Shown: piece after piece, positions 16,135-24,770 of the stretch
Layout of the letters: the number at the start of each line of letters is the position of its first letter
Position numbering within the stretch: position 1 is the first letter of the stretch
Origin: an uncultured Eubacterium sp.
GTDB taxonomy: Bacteria > Bacillota > Clostridia > Lachnospirales > Lachnospiraceae
Direction of reading: 5' to 3'
DNA length: 34,172 nt
NCBI GenBank assembly: GCA_948579355.1
Contig: CAPAOV010000028.1
Span: 1-34,172 of the forward strand
The notes under the pieces: generated by a model
The model's input: the letters and a program-made list of their open reading frames with translations, nothing else
Told to the model about the DNA's origin: nothing
Database searches by the model: none
Translations under genes and position numbers: made by a program

Positions 16135-17145
16135 CTACTCCCGGAGTTTCCATTTATTTGCTATCACAAACCTGCAAAAACGGTCAAAAGGTTTCAGACT
16201 GCAAAACAGCGTAAGGGCAACCCCCAACAGACTGACAAGAAGCAGCCATGTATTCGGGAAATTGTGAAACAGGTACTTGTACAAAAAAGAATGTATGTAA
16301 ACATTGATAAAAACATAATGGAATACATATACACCTAAACTTCTCTCTCCTAATGCCGAGATAGCAAATCTTCTTTTAGGGATAATACACAAAAACATAA
16401 ATACCAACACAAAGGAAACCACATAAGCGCCAAATTTGAGAATCCCCCCATATAAGGCGCCATGCTCTAAAAGAATATAATTTCTTCCCGTCATCAGAAA
16501 GCGCATCCAAAAGATTTTGTCAATACCTATATAGCAGACAATAAAATATCCAGCTAATCCAATCACGGAAACGATTTTCAGTACTGTGGATTCCATCCAT
16601 TTTGCCAAATCTTCTAAGGACAGCACATATCCGGCATAAAAGAATGGGTAGAAAACAACGACCCGCAGCCAGCTAAACAAGTTAATATCCGCATTTGTAT
16701 ACCCTGCCAGCAGCGCAATGAAGATGGATACCGTAAATACATAAGCGGGACGGAACCGTTTTGTATAAAAGGTAATGATATACATAAAAAACAATGCCAG
16801 AACAAACCATGCCACACCGGATTCACGGAATAAGTCAATCGGAACAAAGCCATCCCCCTGAATAACACGAAGTACGAACCAGCCCAGAATCTTAATAAAG
16901 AGGTAGAGCAGCAAATACGGCGTCACTTTCTCAATCCGCTTCTCATTCACCGTTCTTTTTGAAAACAAACCGGATATTAGAAAAAAGGCGGGCATATGAA
17001 AGGAATACACCGAGAAGAACAGGGAATTCACTAAACGTGAACTCCCTAAATAATTTTCATAAAAGTGGCAGATTACCACAAGTGTAATCAATACCAGCTT
17101 TGTATTGTCCCATTTTGATATCCGCTCCACTTCTTTCACCTCCAT
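16135..17145 (-). CDS. Acyltransferase-3 family membrane protein
   Basis: The 336-residue product has about ten transmembrane segments. An early motif RISKWDNTKLVLITLVVICHF and FHMPAFFLISGLFSKR mark the acyltransferase-3 (OafA/OatA-like) family, which O-acetylates cell-surface polysaccharides. There is no extracellular SGNH domain. The ATG at 17145 overlaps the end of the deacetylase gene by ten bases (AAATGGAGGTGA). A GTG at 17130, eight bases after GGAGG, is an equally good or better start and would shorten the protein by five residues. Translational coupling with the deacetylase gene is likely, and the two could modify the same polymer. Confidence 0.85.
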   Translation of the reverse strand: MEVKEVERISKWDNTKLVLITLVVICHFYENYLGSSRLVNSLFFSVYSFHMPAFFLISGLFSKRTVNEKRIEKVTPYLLLYLFIKILGWFVLRVIQGDGFVPIDLFRESGVAWFVLALFFMYIITFYTKRFRPAYVFTVSIFIALLAGYTNADINLFSWLRVVVFYPFFYAGYVLSLEDLAKWMESTVLKIVSVIGLAGYFIVCYIGIDKIFWMRFLMTGRNYILLEHGALYGGILKFGAYVVSFVLVFMFLCIIPKRRFAISALGERSLGVYVFHYVFINVYIHSFLYKYLFHNFPNTWLLLVSLLGVALTLFCSLKPFDRFCRFVIANKWKLRE

Positions 17146-19088
17146 TTTAAAATCCGCTTTTTAAAATCCTCCATAGAAAGCTGTCCGGTAATCGCGATTC
17201 GCGGAATGTGATAGACGCTGTCATTCCGTGTAGCTTTCCGGAACGGTCCAAAGTCAAAGGCAAGTTTGTATTTGTATTTCTTTGCACAATACACAACATC
17301 CTCGTTGAAGCCGCCAAACGGATACGCCATATATTGGTAGGTATTCTTATTTGCAATTCCATTGAGCCGGTTCGACTCAAAATCCTCATAAATCTGTGCC
17401 AGCGTCAATTCATATACAGCCAGTTGCTTACGCGCATAGTGCATATTAAACGAGTGGCTCTGAAACGATATATTCGGATAGTTCTTTTTCATCTCATTAA
17501 TTTTATCCCAACCCAGATAATAACTGGTTTCCACATCTTTATATTCTTCCGTCGTCTCTTTGGTTTGGGAACCCACGATAAACATAGTCGCTTTTAAATT
17601 ATATTTTTTCAGAATCGGATATGCGAGATGATAAAATTCGTAATCCCCATCGTCAAACGTCAAAACAACTGTATTCGCCGGCAGTTTTTTCTTCCCCTTA
17701 TACCATGTGTAAAATTCATCCAGTGTCAGCGTGGTAAAATGATTATCGTACAGATATTTCATCTGCTGCTCAAAATCACTGACAGACGCTACCCACTGAT
17801 TCTTCGGAAACTTTGTTTTTTTCAGGGAATCCGACACCACACGGTGGAAACAAAGCACCGGAATTTTGTCTGCATACTTTGTATTTTCCACAACACGTAC
17901 CGGCACACGGACTGACAGACCATTGTGTGAATACGCCTTGATATAAGTCTTTCCTATTTCATGTCCCGTTACCGTTCCATCCGGGGCAACGGTTGCAATC
18001 TCTTCCTTACTGCTCTCATAAGTAATGGCACGGGAAATGACATTGGCCGGTTCAATCAGGCAGTCGAGCTTTAACTTCTCATCTTCCATGACCGTATATT
18101 CGCTTTTGCCAAAGCGGATGGATGTGGCATTTGTATAGCTGCCGCCGCCGACACAACCGGATACCACCCTGCTCTTAATTCCATAGACACTAAATCCTGC
18201 CCGCTCCCGATATCCCTGCACCATAAAAGAATAATTAACATCCTTACTTAATTTGGGAATCACTGCGGATGTTTTGCTTTTTCCTTTTACATTTTTATAC
18301 AAGAGGTATTTCTTCTTCGTATTATTATACTTATATATTTTATATCCGTCGACATGCCCGCGTTTTTTCCATTTGATTTTCACGGAATTACTACTGCGCG
18401 CTATCACCTGCGTATTTTCGACCCTTTTAATTTTATGGACTTCCGGCTTGTATTCCTTTGCCAGAATAAAGAGGTTAATTTTAGCAGAAACACCATTATG
18501 AGCTCTCGCAGTAACGATTACTTTCCCCTCTTTTTTGGCGGTAATTAAGCCGTTTGACGATACCTCTGCCACTTTGGAATTGTTGCTGAAAAAGCGGACT
18601 GCCTTTGAGGCGGCCTTTTTATTCGGCGTAATTTTTGTTTTTAGTTTAAAAAACGCTCCCTCCTCAACCGTAAGCGTTGACTGCGTAAATTTGATTTCCT
18701 TTACATTCTGTTTCTTACTTCCCAATGTATAAACCGAAACCACATCACTATAAGGAGCATATTTTTTAACGGCCCCCTGTTTCTGATAAGCCTGTACCAT
18801 GAATCTGGCTGCTTTATTCTTTTTCAGCCCCTTTCTCACGGTATACGTCTTCTTTGTCGTCGATTTAACTTTCTTAAACTTTTTCGTCTTTGTATTATAC
18901 TGCAACACCTGATATCCCGACGCATGTTTCGACTTCTTCCACTTTAGCTTAACGGATTTTTCCGTAACCTTAACCGCTTTTAATCCCGAAACAGCAGACG
19001 GCGCCTCTTGTATCTGTGCTGCCTTTGCCTGTGATACGGCCATCCCACTACACAAAATGGCAGCAAATAGTAAAGCTACCTTTTTCAT
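17136..19088 (-). CDS. Secreted polysaccharide deacetylase with FN3 and Big2 repeats
   Basis: The frame is open to 19151, but the ATG at 19088 starts a typical signal peptide (KKVALLFAAILCSGM, then SQAKA), giving 650 residues. It starts eight bases after the preceding stop, with GGAAGGAG in the end of that gene. The mature protein alternates an FN3-like domain, a Big2 domain, a second FN3-like domain and a second Big2 domain (about 25-415). A NodB/PgaB-type deacetylase domain follows, with TFDDGD (about 477-482), HSFNMH (about 545-550) and YPFGG. The catalytic Asp pair and the metal His residues are present. It probably removes acetyl groups from a surface glycan while held in the wall by the lysine-rich repeats. 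The substrate is unknown. Confidence 0.88.
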   Translation of the reverse strand: MKKVALLFAAILCSGMAVSQAKAAQIQEAPSAVSGLKAVKVTEKSVKLKWKKSKHASGYQVLQYNTKTKKFKKVKSTTKKTYTVRKGLKKNKAARFMVQAYQKQGAVKKYAPYSDVVSVYTLGSKKQNVKEIKFTQSTLTVEEGAFFKLKTKITPNKKAASKAVRFFSNNSKVAEVSSNGLITAKKEGKVIVTARAHNGVSAKINLFILAKEYKPEVHKIKRVENTQVIARSSNSVKIKWKKRGHVDGYKIYKYNNTKKKYLLYKNVKGKSKTSAVIPKLSKDVNYSFMVQGYRERAGFSVYGIKSRVVSGCVGGGSYTNATSIRFGKSEYTVMEDEKLKLDCLIEPANVISRAITYESSKEEIATVAPDGTVTGHEIGKTYIKAYSHNGLSVRVPVRVVENTKYADKIPVLCFHRVVSDSLKKTKFPKNQWVASVSDFEQQMKYLYDNHFTTLTLDEFYTWYKGKKKLPANTVVLTFDDGDYEFYHLAYPILKKYNLKATMFIVGSQTKETTEEYKDVETSYYLGWDKINEMKKNYPNISFQSHSFNMHYARKQLAVYELTLAQIYEDFESNRLNGIANKNTYQYMAYPFGGFNEDVVYCAKKYKYKLAFDFGPFRKATRNDSVYHIPRIAITGQLSMEDFKKRILKWR

Positions 19089-19095
19089 TGAAACA

Positions 19096-21018
19096 TCAAT
19101 CTCCTTCCTGTTCTTCATCTTGAGAAATTTCAGTCTTAACGCTATCACCATAAAATGTCAATACTGTGACAAGGGGAAGACAGACAATCATTGGTATTGC
19201 ATACCGCATATAGCCAACCGGTCCTGCCAGACAGATTAGATAATTGGCATACAACATAACGGCAGTCAAAAAAGCCTCGCGTTTTCTTCTTAACACCATA
19301 ACAACCAAAAGAATTAAATAAATCCATGTATACACCGAAAACTCTAACAGCCATGAAGTGATTGGGCAATTATCTAAAATTTTCGTATAGCCGTTTACCG
19401 CATTCCGCGCCGGCAAAAGAGCCTCCGGCTCTTTCACGCCATCCAGCATCTTTTGTATATAAATATCGACATTCATATAATAAATATTATCTGCCGGTCC
19501 CTCCATGCCAAACCAGCAGTAAGCCAGATTCAAATATGCCTGCACATAAACAGTCGGATGCTTCAAAAACTGTTTTACCCAGACAGATGCATACCGCTTC
19601 AAATCCGTACCGGTAGATTTGGGATTGTATTTTTGCTTAACCTGGTCCGCACGATAAGGTACATACAAATCCGCGATTTCATCTAACGTCCCCCCCGTAT
19701 TCAAAACGCTGAGAATGATTTCTTCCTCCTCTTCCGTAATTTCCTTGCGGTACTCCTTAATATAACGGGCCGTCTGCTGAAACGGAACGGAGAACATCTC
19801 GCCCGAACTCCCGCCTCCTATGCCCAGTGCAGAAAAAAGAAGCCCGCTTATCGCTATTTTACAGACAAAAATGGAAATCAAAAACGTGCCGACAAGACGA
19901 AACATTTTCTTCTTTTCTTTCCAGAGCAAAAAGAGAAGAAAAGGAATCGCCAGTACCGCCATGAAAAATCCATTATTGCGAAAGAGCATCATCACTAAAA
20001 GAACTCCGCCAAGCAGAGAGCACTCCTTTACTCCCGCCTGTCTTTTGCCGCAAAGAATTTCGTACAGCCAGACGCTGACAAATACTAAGGCAATCGTAAA
20101 CGGAATATCTTTCATAATCGTCATTCCATATAATGGGAACAACGGATTTAGGGCGAAAAATGCCACAAAACCGCCGATTATCCGCCGTGAAAATCCATAG
20201 CTTCTCAATTTCGTGAGCAGATAAGCAATTGCCGCCGCAAATGCAAGGCTTTGCAAAATACTATAGATTTCAAAGCCCCATGAATAAGAGCCCAGCGCCC
20301 CGCCCAACATAACAAAACACTTGAGAATCAGCGTAAAAAGAACCGGATGGTTATTGTTCCACAAAAAATCCGGCGTGTTTTGCTGTATCATTCGGGCCGT
20401 AAAACAGAACTGCTCCGTTCCCGTAATCTGCGCCACCTGGTCGCGCGTATCCGCATTCATTGCCCCGGGGAACATAATAATCATATAGGGGAGCCAGCAC
20501 AAAACAAAGAGGCCGCCTATGATTAAAAATGTCCTGCCAAAGGAAAACGCTCCTTTCTCTGTCTGTAGCCGAATATTCAGTACAAACTGCATCACAAAGA
20601 AAAAGAGAATCCCGATTCCGGCTCCCCGCATCAGGGAAGTGAGAACGGCAAAACCATTTCCAAATACACAATTCCAATTGTTATAGCGAAAATAACTATC
20701 ACTTAACAACAGCAGTAAAGCATAGCAAATGGAAAGAACTATCGAAACCCTGCAATACGAAAAAGAAATCCGCTGCATAAGAAAAAGAAAAGCGCAGACA
20801 AAAAGACAAAACAAAATAAAATAAACAGACGAGGGATTGACAAAAACCGCCCCGATTCGACTTAACTGCGCCGGCAGCCAGCCGCCGGCTTGTGCAATTT
20901 TTTCTTCTGCAAGACGATAGGTTCCGTTTTTCACCGTAAAACAAAACACAGAAAATATTGCGAATATAACTGCCTTCACACACATTTTAGTATGGATTTG
21001 ATTCTTTACTTCAAACAT
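19096..21018 (-). CDS. DUF6020-like multi-pass membrane protein (intact copy)
   Basis: The ATG at 21018, behind GGGAGGAAG, gives 640 residues. The frame is open further upstream but lacks a ribosome site. It has about twelve hydrophobic segments, a loop with FPGAMNADTRDQ after roughly the sixth, MKDIPF later, and GGSSGEMFSVPFQQTAR before a soluble part of about 100 residues. From memory this matches the family called DUF6020, common in Lachnospiraceae envelope loci and not characterised. The many membrane segments with an acidic residue in an outer loop suggest a GT-C-type transferase using polyprenyl-phosphate sugar. That would fit the GtrA and GtrB-like genes directly upstream. This role is inferred only. 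A damaged paralogue lies 3 kb further on. Confidence 0.75.
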   Translation of the reverse strand: MFEVKNQIHTKMCVKAVIFAIFSVFCFTVKNGTYRLAEEKIAQAGGWLPAQLSRIGAVFVNPSSVYFILFCLFVCAFLFLMQRISFSYCRVSIVLSICYALLLLLSDSYFRYNNWNCVFGNGFAVLTSLMRGAGIGILFFFVMQFVLNIRLQTEKGAFSFGRTFLIIGGLFVLCWLPYMIIMFPGAMNADTRDQVAQITGTEQFCFTARMIQQNTPDFLWNNNHPVLFTLILKCFVMLGGALGSYSWGFEIYSILQSLAFAAAIAYLLTKLRSYGFSRRIIGGFVAFFALNPLFPLYGMTIMKDIPFTIALVFVSVWLYEILCGKRQAGVKECSLLGGVLLVMMLFRNNGFFMAVLAIPFLLFLLWKEKKKMFRLVGTFLISIFVCKIAISGLLFSALGIGGGSSGEMFSVPFQQTARYIKEYRKEITEEEEEIILSVLNTGGTLDEIADLYVPYRADQVKQKYNPKSTGTDLKRYASVWVKQFLKHPTVYVQAYLNLAYCWFGMEGPADNIYYMNVDIYIQKMLDGVKEPEALLPARNAVNGYTKILDNCPITSWLLEFSVYTWIYLILLVVMVLRRKREAFLTAVMLYANYLICLAGPVGYMRYAIPMIVCLPLVTVLTFYGDSVKTEISQDEEQEGD

Positions 21019-21037
21019 AGTAATTTCTTCCTCCCAT

Positions 21038-21484
21038 CTACTCTCCCACCTGTTTCCGGAAAATGAAAAGTTTACTAAATACATAATTGAGAAGCACGAC
21101 AATAATGCTTACAATTATTTTACTGAGCATTCCGGGAACGCCAAAAATTTTCTGGTCACATCCCAGCCAGACAAGCGCCGGTACGGCAATCACTTCGAAA
21201 ATGCCGGTCAAAAGGCGGGCGGACGCAAACATGCCAAATTCTTTCAGCAGAAAATGTTTCTCCCACGATTTGCTCTCAAACACCCAGATTTTATTTGTAA
21301 TATACGCAAATGTCATCGCAAAAATCCACGAGAGGACATTTGCCGTCAATACAAGCATATCCTGATTGCGGATGGGAAGTACAAAGGCAAACAGCGTATA
21401 TGTTCCCCAGCTGACTAATGTCGTCAGTCCTCCCATAATCAAATACATAATAATTTCTTTATATTTAAGAAATAGTTTCTTCAT
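21038..21484 (-). CDS. GtrA family membrane protein
   Basis: The start used is the ATG at 21484, ten bases after GGAGGAG, giving 148 residues; the longer frame to 21532 has no ribosome site of its own. Four transmembrane segments and the patterns MGGLTTLVSWGTY, FAYITNKIWVF and NYVFSKLFIF are typical of GtrA, a small membrane protein believed to flip polyprenyl-phosphate sugars made by GtrB. It overlaps the DUF2304 gene upstream by 20 bases and is followed after 19 bases by the DUF6020-like gene. The set GT2, DUF2304, GtrA therefore looks like one functional unit. Confidence 0.9.
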   Translation of the reverse strand: MKKLFLKYKEIIMYLIMGGLTTLVSWGTYTLFAFVLPIRNQDMLVLTANVLSWIFAMTFAYITNKIWVFESKSWEKHFLLKEFGMFASARLLTGIFEVIAVPALVWLGCDQKIFGVPGMLSKIIVSIIVVLLNYVFSKLFIFRKQVGE

Positions 21485-21839
21485 TTGCCAGTCTCTCCTC
21501 CAATTTGCGAATCCGTTCCTCATACATCGCACACTTTTGCACCAGTTTTCTCATGCGTTCATTCAGCTTTGATACAATTGCGGTAACAGACATATCAATA
21601 ATCATCAAAATTAACAGTAACAGAGCAAATAATCCGTTCGTCCATTCCACTACGCCAATCATACGCATAGGCGCCTGAAGAATCACCGGAAAGATTACAA
21701 CAAGCAGAAAGACAACCCCCAAAAAAATCCACAGCAGGGTATATTTCAAATTGAGGCTGTTTTTCTTTAAAAGGAAAAAGATACAGACAAAATAAACTGC
21801 GATTCCAACCAATAACGCTATCCGCAAATACTCATTCAC
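21465..21839 (-). CDS. DUF2304 domain membrane protein
   Basis: The 124-residue protein begins at a GTG eight bases after GGAGG and overlaps the end of the GT2 gene by eight bases. It has three hydrophobic segments (about 5-22, 33-55, 68-88) and a C-terminal coiled coil of about 35 charged residues. This is the layout of DUF2304 proteins, which usually sit next to a DPM1-like GT2. They probably anchor or regulate that transferase, though no activity is known. Confidence 0.85.
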   Translation of the reverse strand: MNEYLRIALLVGIAVYFVCIFFLLKKNSLNLKYTLLWIFLGVVFLLVVIFPVILQAPMRMIGVVEWTNGLFALLLLILMIIDMSVTAIVSKLNERMRKLVQKCAMYEERIRKLEERLANEETIS

Positions 21840-22545
21840 TCTTCTTACCTCCCTTTTTCATCGTAAACCGCTTCAAAATTACGGCAAGCGAAACCTTAAT
21901 CATATAGTAAATTGATTTGAAGCTGTGAATAGAACTCGTTCCTGTCTCACGCTCCCTCATAACAACCGGAACTTCTTTGACCTTTCCGCCATGCATGACG
22001 CAGGTGACAATCGCCTCTGGTTCTGGAAAATCCTGCGCGTAATCGTCGGCAAACACCTTTGTCATATAACGGTTTGTCGCCCGGAAACCACTAGTTACAT
22101 CATATACTTTCACTCCGCACATCAGACGAATCAACGCGCTGAGCATCGTTATTCCTGTTCGTCTAAGACCGGAAGATTGAAATCCCTCTTTGGTGATGAA
22201 ACGTGAACCAATTACCATATCCGCCTCACCACAGGCCACCTGTTCAACTAATTTTGAAATATATGCCGGGTCATGCTGTCCGTCTCCGTCAATCTGAATC
22301 GCAACATCATAATCATGGGCAACCGCGTACTGGTATCCTGCCTGCACGGCCCCCCCTATCCCCAGATTAACGGGGAGGACAATATGATTTGCCGAAATCT
22401 TTAATAGTATTTCTTCCTCGCAATCGGTGGAACAATCATTCACTACAAGATAGTCAATGCCATCCCCTAAATTTTGTAACGAATCCACGACTTTTTCAAT
22501 ACTCCCGCTCTCATTATAAGCCGGTACAATGACTAAAACTTTCAT
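21832..22545 (-). CDS. GT2 glycosyltransferase, polyprenyl-phosphate sugar synthase type
   Basis: The ATG at 22545 after TTGGAGAG gives 237 residues; a TTG four codons earlier is the other option. It is a single GT-A domain without membrane segments, with VPAYNE, VNDCSTD, QIDGDGQHDP as the metal-binding loop and TSGFRA. These are typical of soluble dolichyl/bactoprenyl-phosphate sugar synthases that pair with DUF2304 and GtrA proteins. The two following overlapping genes are exactly those partners. It would make a lipid-linked sugar in the cytoplasm. Confidence 0.9.
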   Translation of the reverse strand: MKVLVIVPAYNESGSIEKVVDSLQNLGDGIDYLVVNDCSTDCEEEILLKISANHIVLPVNLGIGGAVQAGYQYAVAHDYDVAIQIDGDGQHDPAYISKLVEQVACGEADMVIGSRFITKEGFQSSGLRRTGITMLSALIRLMCGVKVYDVTSGFRATNRYMTKVFADDYAQDFPEPEAIVTCVMHGGKVKEVPVVMRERETGTSSIHSFKSIYYMIKVSLAVILKRFTMKKGGKKSE

Positions 22546-22579
22546 TTTTCTCTCCAATCCATTTTCCCAAAAACCTGAA

Positions 22580-23650
22580 TCATTTAACTTTCAGTAATTT
22601 TAATATACATTTATCCAATTTTCCTGTCAGATAATCAAAAATTAATGCCAGAAATATAGTAATAACAATAACGCCAATGATAAAGCCATAGCGGTTCTGT
22701 GCGGCAAGACCACACCGGCTCAATACAAGCATGGGGATTCTCTGTAATATATAGATACTGAAAACATGCTCGCCAAACCATGAAAGCACCTTGCTCTGAA
22801 AAGAAATCTTCATGGTGATAAACACGACAACAGCCACAAAGAAAAGCGCCCATATCGTATATCTTTCAATACCTCCCGACCAGCGGCTGCCATAACTGAG
22901 CCAATACCCGACAAAGAGAAAAACACCGGCCAGTGCATATACATAATCGTTTCTCATCACAACTTTCTCAACCGGCTTTTGAAGAAGTGCAAACCAACAT
23001 CCGGCTGGCATAAGAATCATTGTGTTATAGTACCAGTTTGGCAGACCCATGCGAATCTCCCACAGCACAAACAACATAGTCAATATGGTGAAAATCACTG
23101 TTCCCACATAGATAAAACCCTTTTTCCCAAACCAACGCAAAAGAATAAAGGAAAAGAACATTAAAATATAGAGTCCAAAAATGGCAAACATATACCAATT
23201 TGAATTTCCCACGGATTTCCAGCCGATTAGTGAAAAGAGAATTGTATTAAGAGTAAATTTCTGCCCCATAATAACTCCGACAATCAAATAGAGGCAGACT
23301 GCAATATCAAAATTCAAAAGTAAAATCAAAAAGCGTTTGAGAGGAATCTGTTTTATATAACCGTATCCCTTTTTTAAAATGGATTTCATCATACCATATC
23401 CGGAATAGAAAAAGAATACCGAGACCACCATCTGATGCAAATGCTCTTTTAATGTAATATAAGTCTCATCCAATGCCCCACCCATTTTGACATAAGTGAC
23501 GGCATGTCCCAGCAGAACAAGAAGTACAAAAACCCCTTTTATCAGATTCGTGCCGGCTATAGACATATAATCTTTTGAAAAGCTGTGAGAATCTGCAATC
23601 ACTGCACCTCTCACAAGTATCATTCCTAAAATCAATACAAACAGAATCAT
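22580..23650 (-). CDS. Acyltransferase-3 family membrane protein
   Basis: The 356-residue protein starts at an ATG behind GAGAGGGG. It has about ten transmembrane segments with KGVFVLLVLLGHAVTYV and, further on, VVSVFFFYSGYG, a variant of the first acyltransferase-3 motif region. The H of LLGH would be the catalytic residue of the family. It has only weak similarity to the acyltransferase at 16135-17145, so the two are probably not a recent duplication. It is the first gene after its own promoter and starts the GT2/DUF2304/GtrA transcript. It probably adds acetyl or a similar group to a surface polymer. Confidence 0.75.
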   Translation of the reverse strand: MILFVLILGMILVRGAVIADSHSFSKDYMSIAGTNLIKGVFVLLVLLGHAVTYVKMGGALDETYITLKEHLHQMVVSVFFFYSGYGMMKSILKKGYGYIKQIPLKRFLILLLNFDIAVCLYLIVGVIMGQKFTLNTILFSLIGWKSVGNSNWYMFAIFGLYILMFFSFILLRWFGKKGFIYVGTVIFTILTMLFVLWEIRMGLPNWYYNTMILMPAGCWFALLQKPVEKVVMRNDYVYALAGVFLFVGYWLSYGSRWSGGIERYTIWALFFVAVVVFITMKISFQSKVLSWFGEHVFSIYILQRIPMLVLSRCGLAAQNRYGFIIGVIVITIFLALIFDYLTGKLDKCILKLLKVK

Positions 23651-23681
23651 TTCAATTCCCCTCTCTAAAAGCCTAAGTTAA

Positions 23682-23711
23682 ATTGTATCACATAATAATA
23701 TTTAGCGTCAA
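23682..23711 (-). promoter_or_regulatory. Promoter before the acyltransferase/GT2/GtrA transcript
   Basis: On the minus strand TTGACG (23706-23711) is followed after 18 bases by TACAAT (23682-23687), with TG one base upstream of the -10. It lies 32 bases before the acyltransferase start in the 82-base gap after the degenerate glycerophosphotransferase gene. Confidence 0.6.
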
Positions 23712-23732
23712 TTACTGTATACGCTTCAAACT

Positions 23733-24770
23733 TCAGGATAATCCAAAAAGCTCGGCAACCTTTTGACATGGATTAAGCTCCGGGCCATAAGACATATATT
23801 GTGAAAATTTCTTCTGTATTTCTGTCTGCTCTTCCGTAATAAACCGGTGATTACTCATTTCTTCCGCATTCTGGAAATACATTTCCGGATATTTGAAACT
23901 CATATATTTTTCAAAATAATTTTTATTATAGCTGCAGGCATAGACCGGCTTGTCCAGAATGGAAAACACCGACGCCAGTCGTCCATTGTTTGTCACCAGT
24001 ACATCCGATACATATAAAAGCTCCGGTATCGGAAGTATTTTATTCAAATAGCCAAAATTTTCTTTATAGTGATTTCCCATGGAAAACGTATTTTCCATGA
24101 GAATCTCACTGTTGGTAAATAAAAACCATTCATCGCCAAGGTCTTTTACCCACTGTCTGATATCAAGAGTTTCCCAGTCTTTCCGTTTCATCTCCGCGTC
24201 TCCAAACACAATGACAGAAAGAAGTTTTTTCCCTCTCGCCTGTGGGAAATAGTAAAAAATACGTTCCCTGACCTCATTCTGCCTCTCCGGCAAACAAATA
24301 TCATAGGCAAGCGGCAGCGAAACATTCTCAATTAACTCTTTGCCATCAATACGGTAAGCCCGTCTCAATAAATCCGCCGAAAAAGGCGAACCCGGAATAA
24401 TATGGGTAAATCTTGAAAAAGTCTTCAAATGGAATTTCCTGCCCCTCTTCTCCATCAGATACATATTTTTAAACTGGTAATCATACGGAGCCGCCAGCAA
24501 AATTCTCTGGCCCTCCGGCGCCATATTGTTAATTTGATGAGTCAGAGACCCGTCTACACAGAGGACATTTGTCATCCCCTCGCAAAAATCTTTTTTCGCC
24601 CGGCGATAACCATGTGCAGCCAGCGGATTCTTGTGTTTTTCATTGTTCACATAATACCGAAACGTATAATCCAGCGACGGCCGTGCCGCAAAATAATCTT
24701 TGATGAGCGCAAGGTCATTGCTCAATCCGCGTCCCAGACTACTCAGGAATGTAATCACTTTCTCACTCAT
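23733..24770 (-). CDS. Degenerate glycerophosphotransferase-fold protein
   Basis: The 345-residue protein is recognisable as a relative of the CDP-glycerol glycerophosphotransferases mainly in its C-terminal half. There LLYVSDVLVTNNGRLASVFSILDKPVY aligns with the SDLLVTDYSSVIFEYVLLRKPI region of its neighbour, so the DYSS nucleotide-site motif has become NNGR. The WHGT motif is also absent. It keeps the fold outline but probably not the same chemistry. It could bind a partner or use a different donor. It overlaps the end of the giant upstream gene by eight bases and starts behind GGAGGAAG, so the two are co-translated. Confidence 0.65.
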   Translation of the reverse strand: MSEKVITFLSSLGRGLSNDLALIKDYFAARPSLDYTFRYYVNNEKHKNPLAAHGYRRAKKDFCEGMTNVLCVDGSLTHQINNMAPEGQRILLAAPYDYQFKNMYLMEKRGRKFHLKTFSRFTHIIPGSPFSADLLRRAYRIDGKELIENVSLPLAYDICLPERQNEVRERIFYYFPQARGKKLLSVIVFGDAEMKRKDWETLDIRQWVKDLGDEWFLFTNSEILMENTFSMGNHYKENFGYLNKILPIPELLYVSDVLVTNNGRLASVFSILDKPVYACSYNKNYFEKYMSFKYPEMYFQNAEEMSNHRFITEEQTEIQKKFSQYMSYGPELNPCQKVAELFGLS

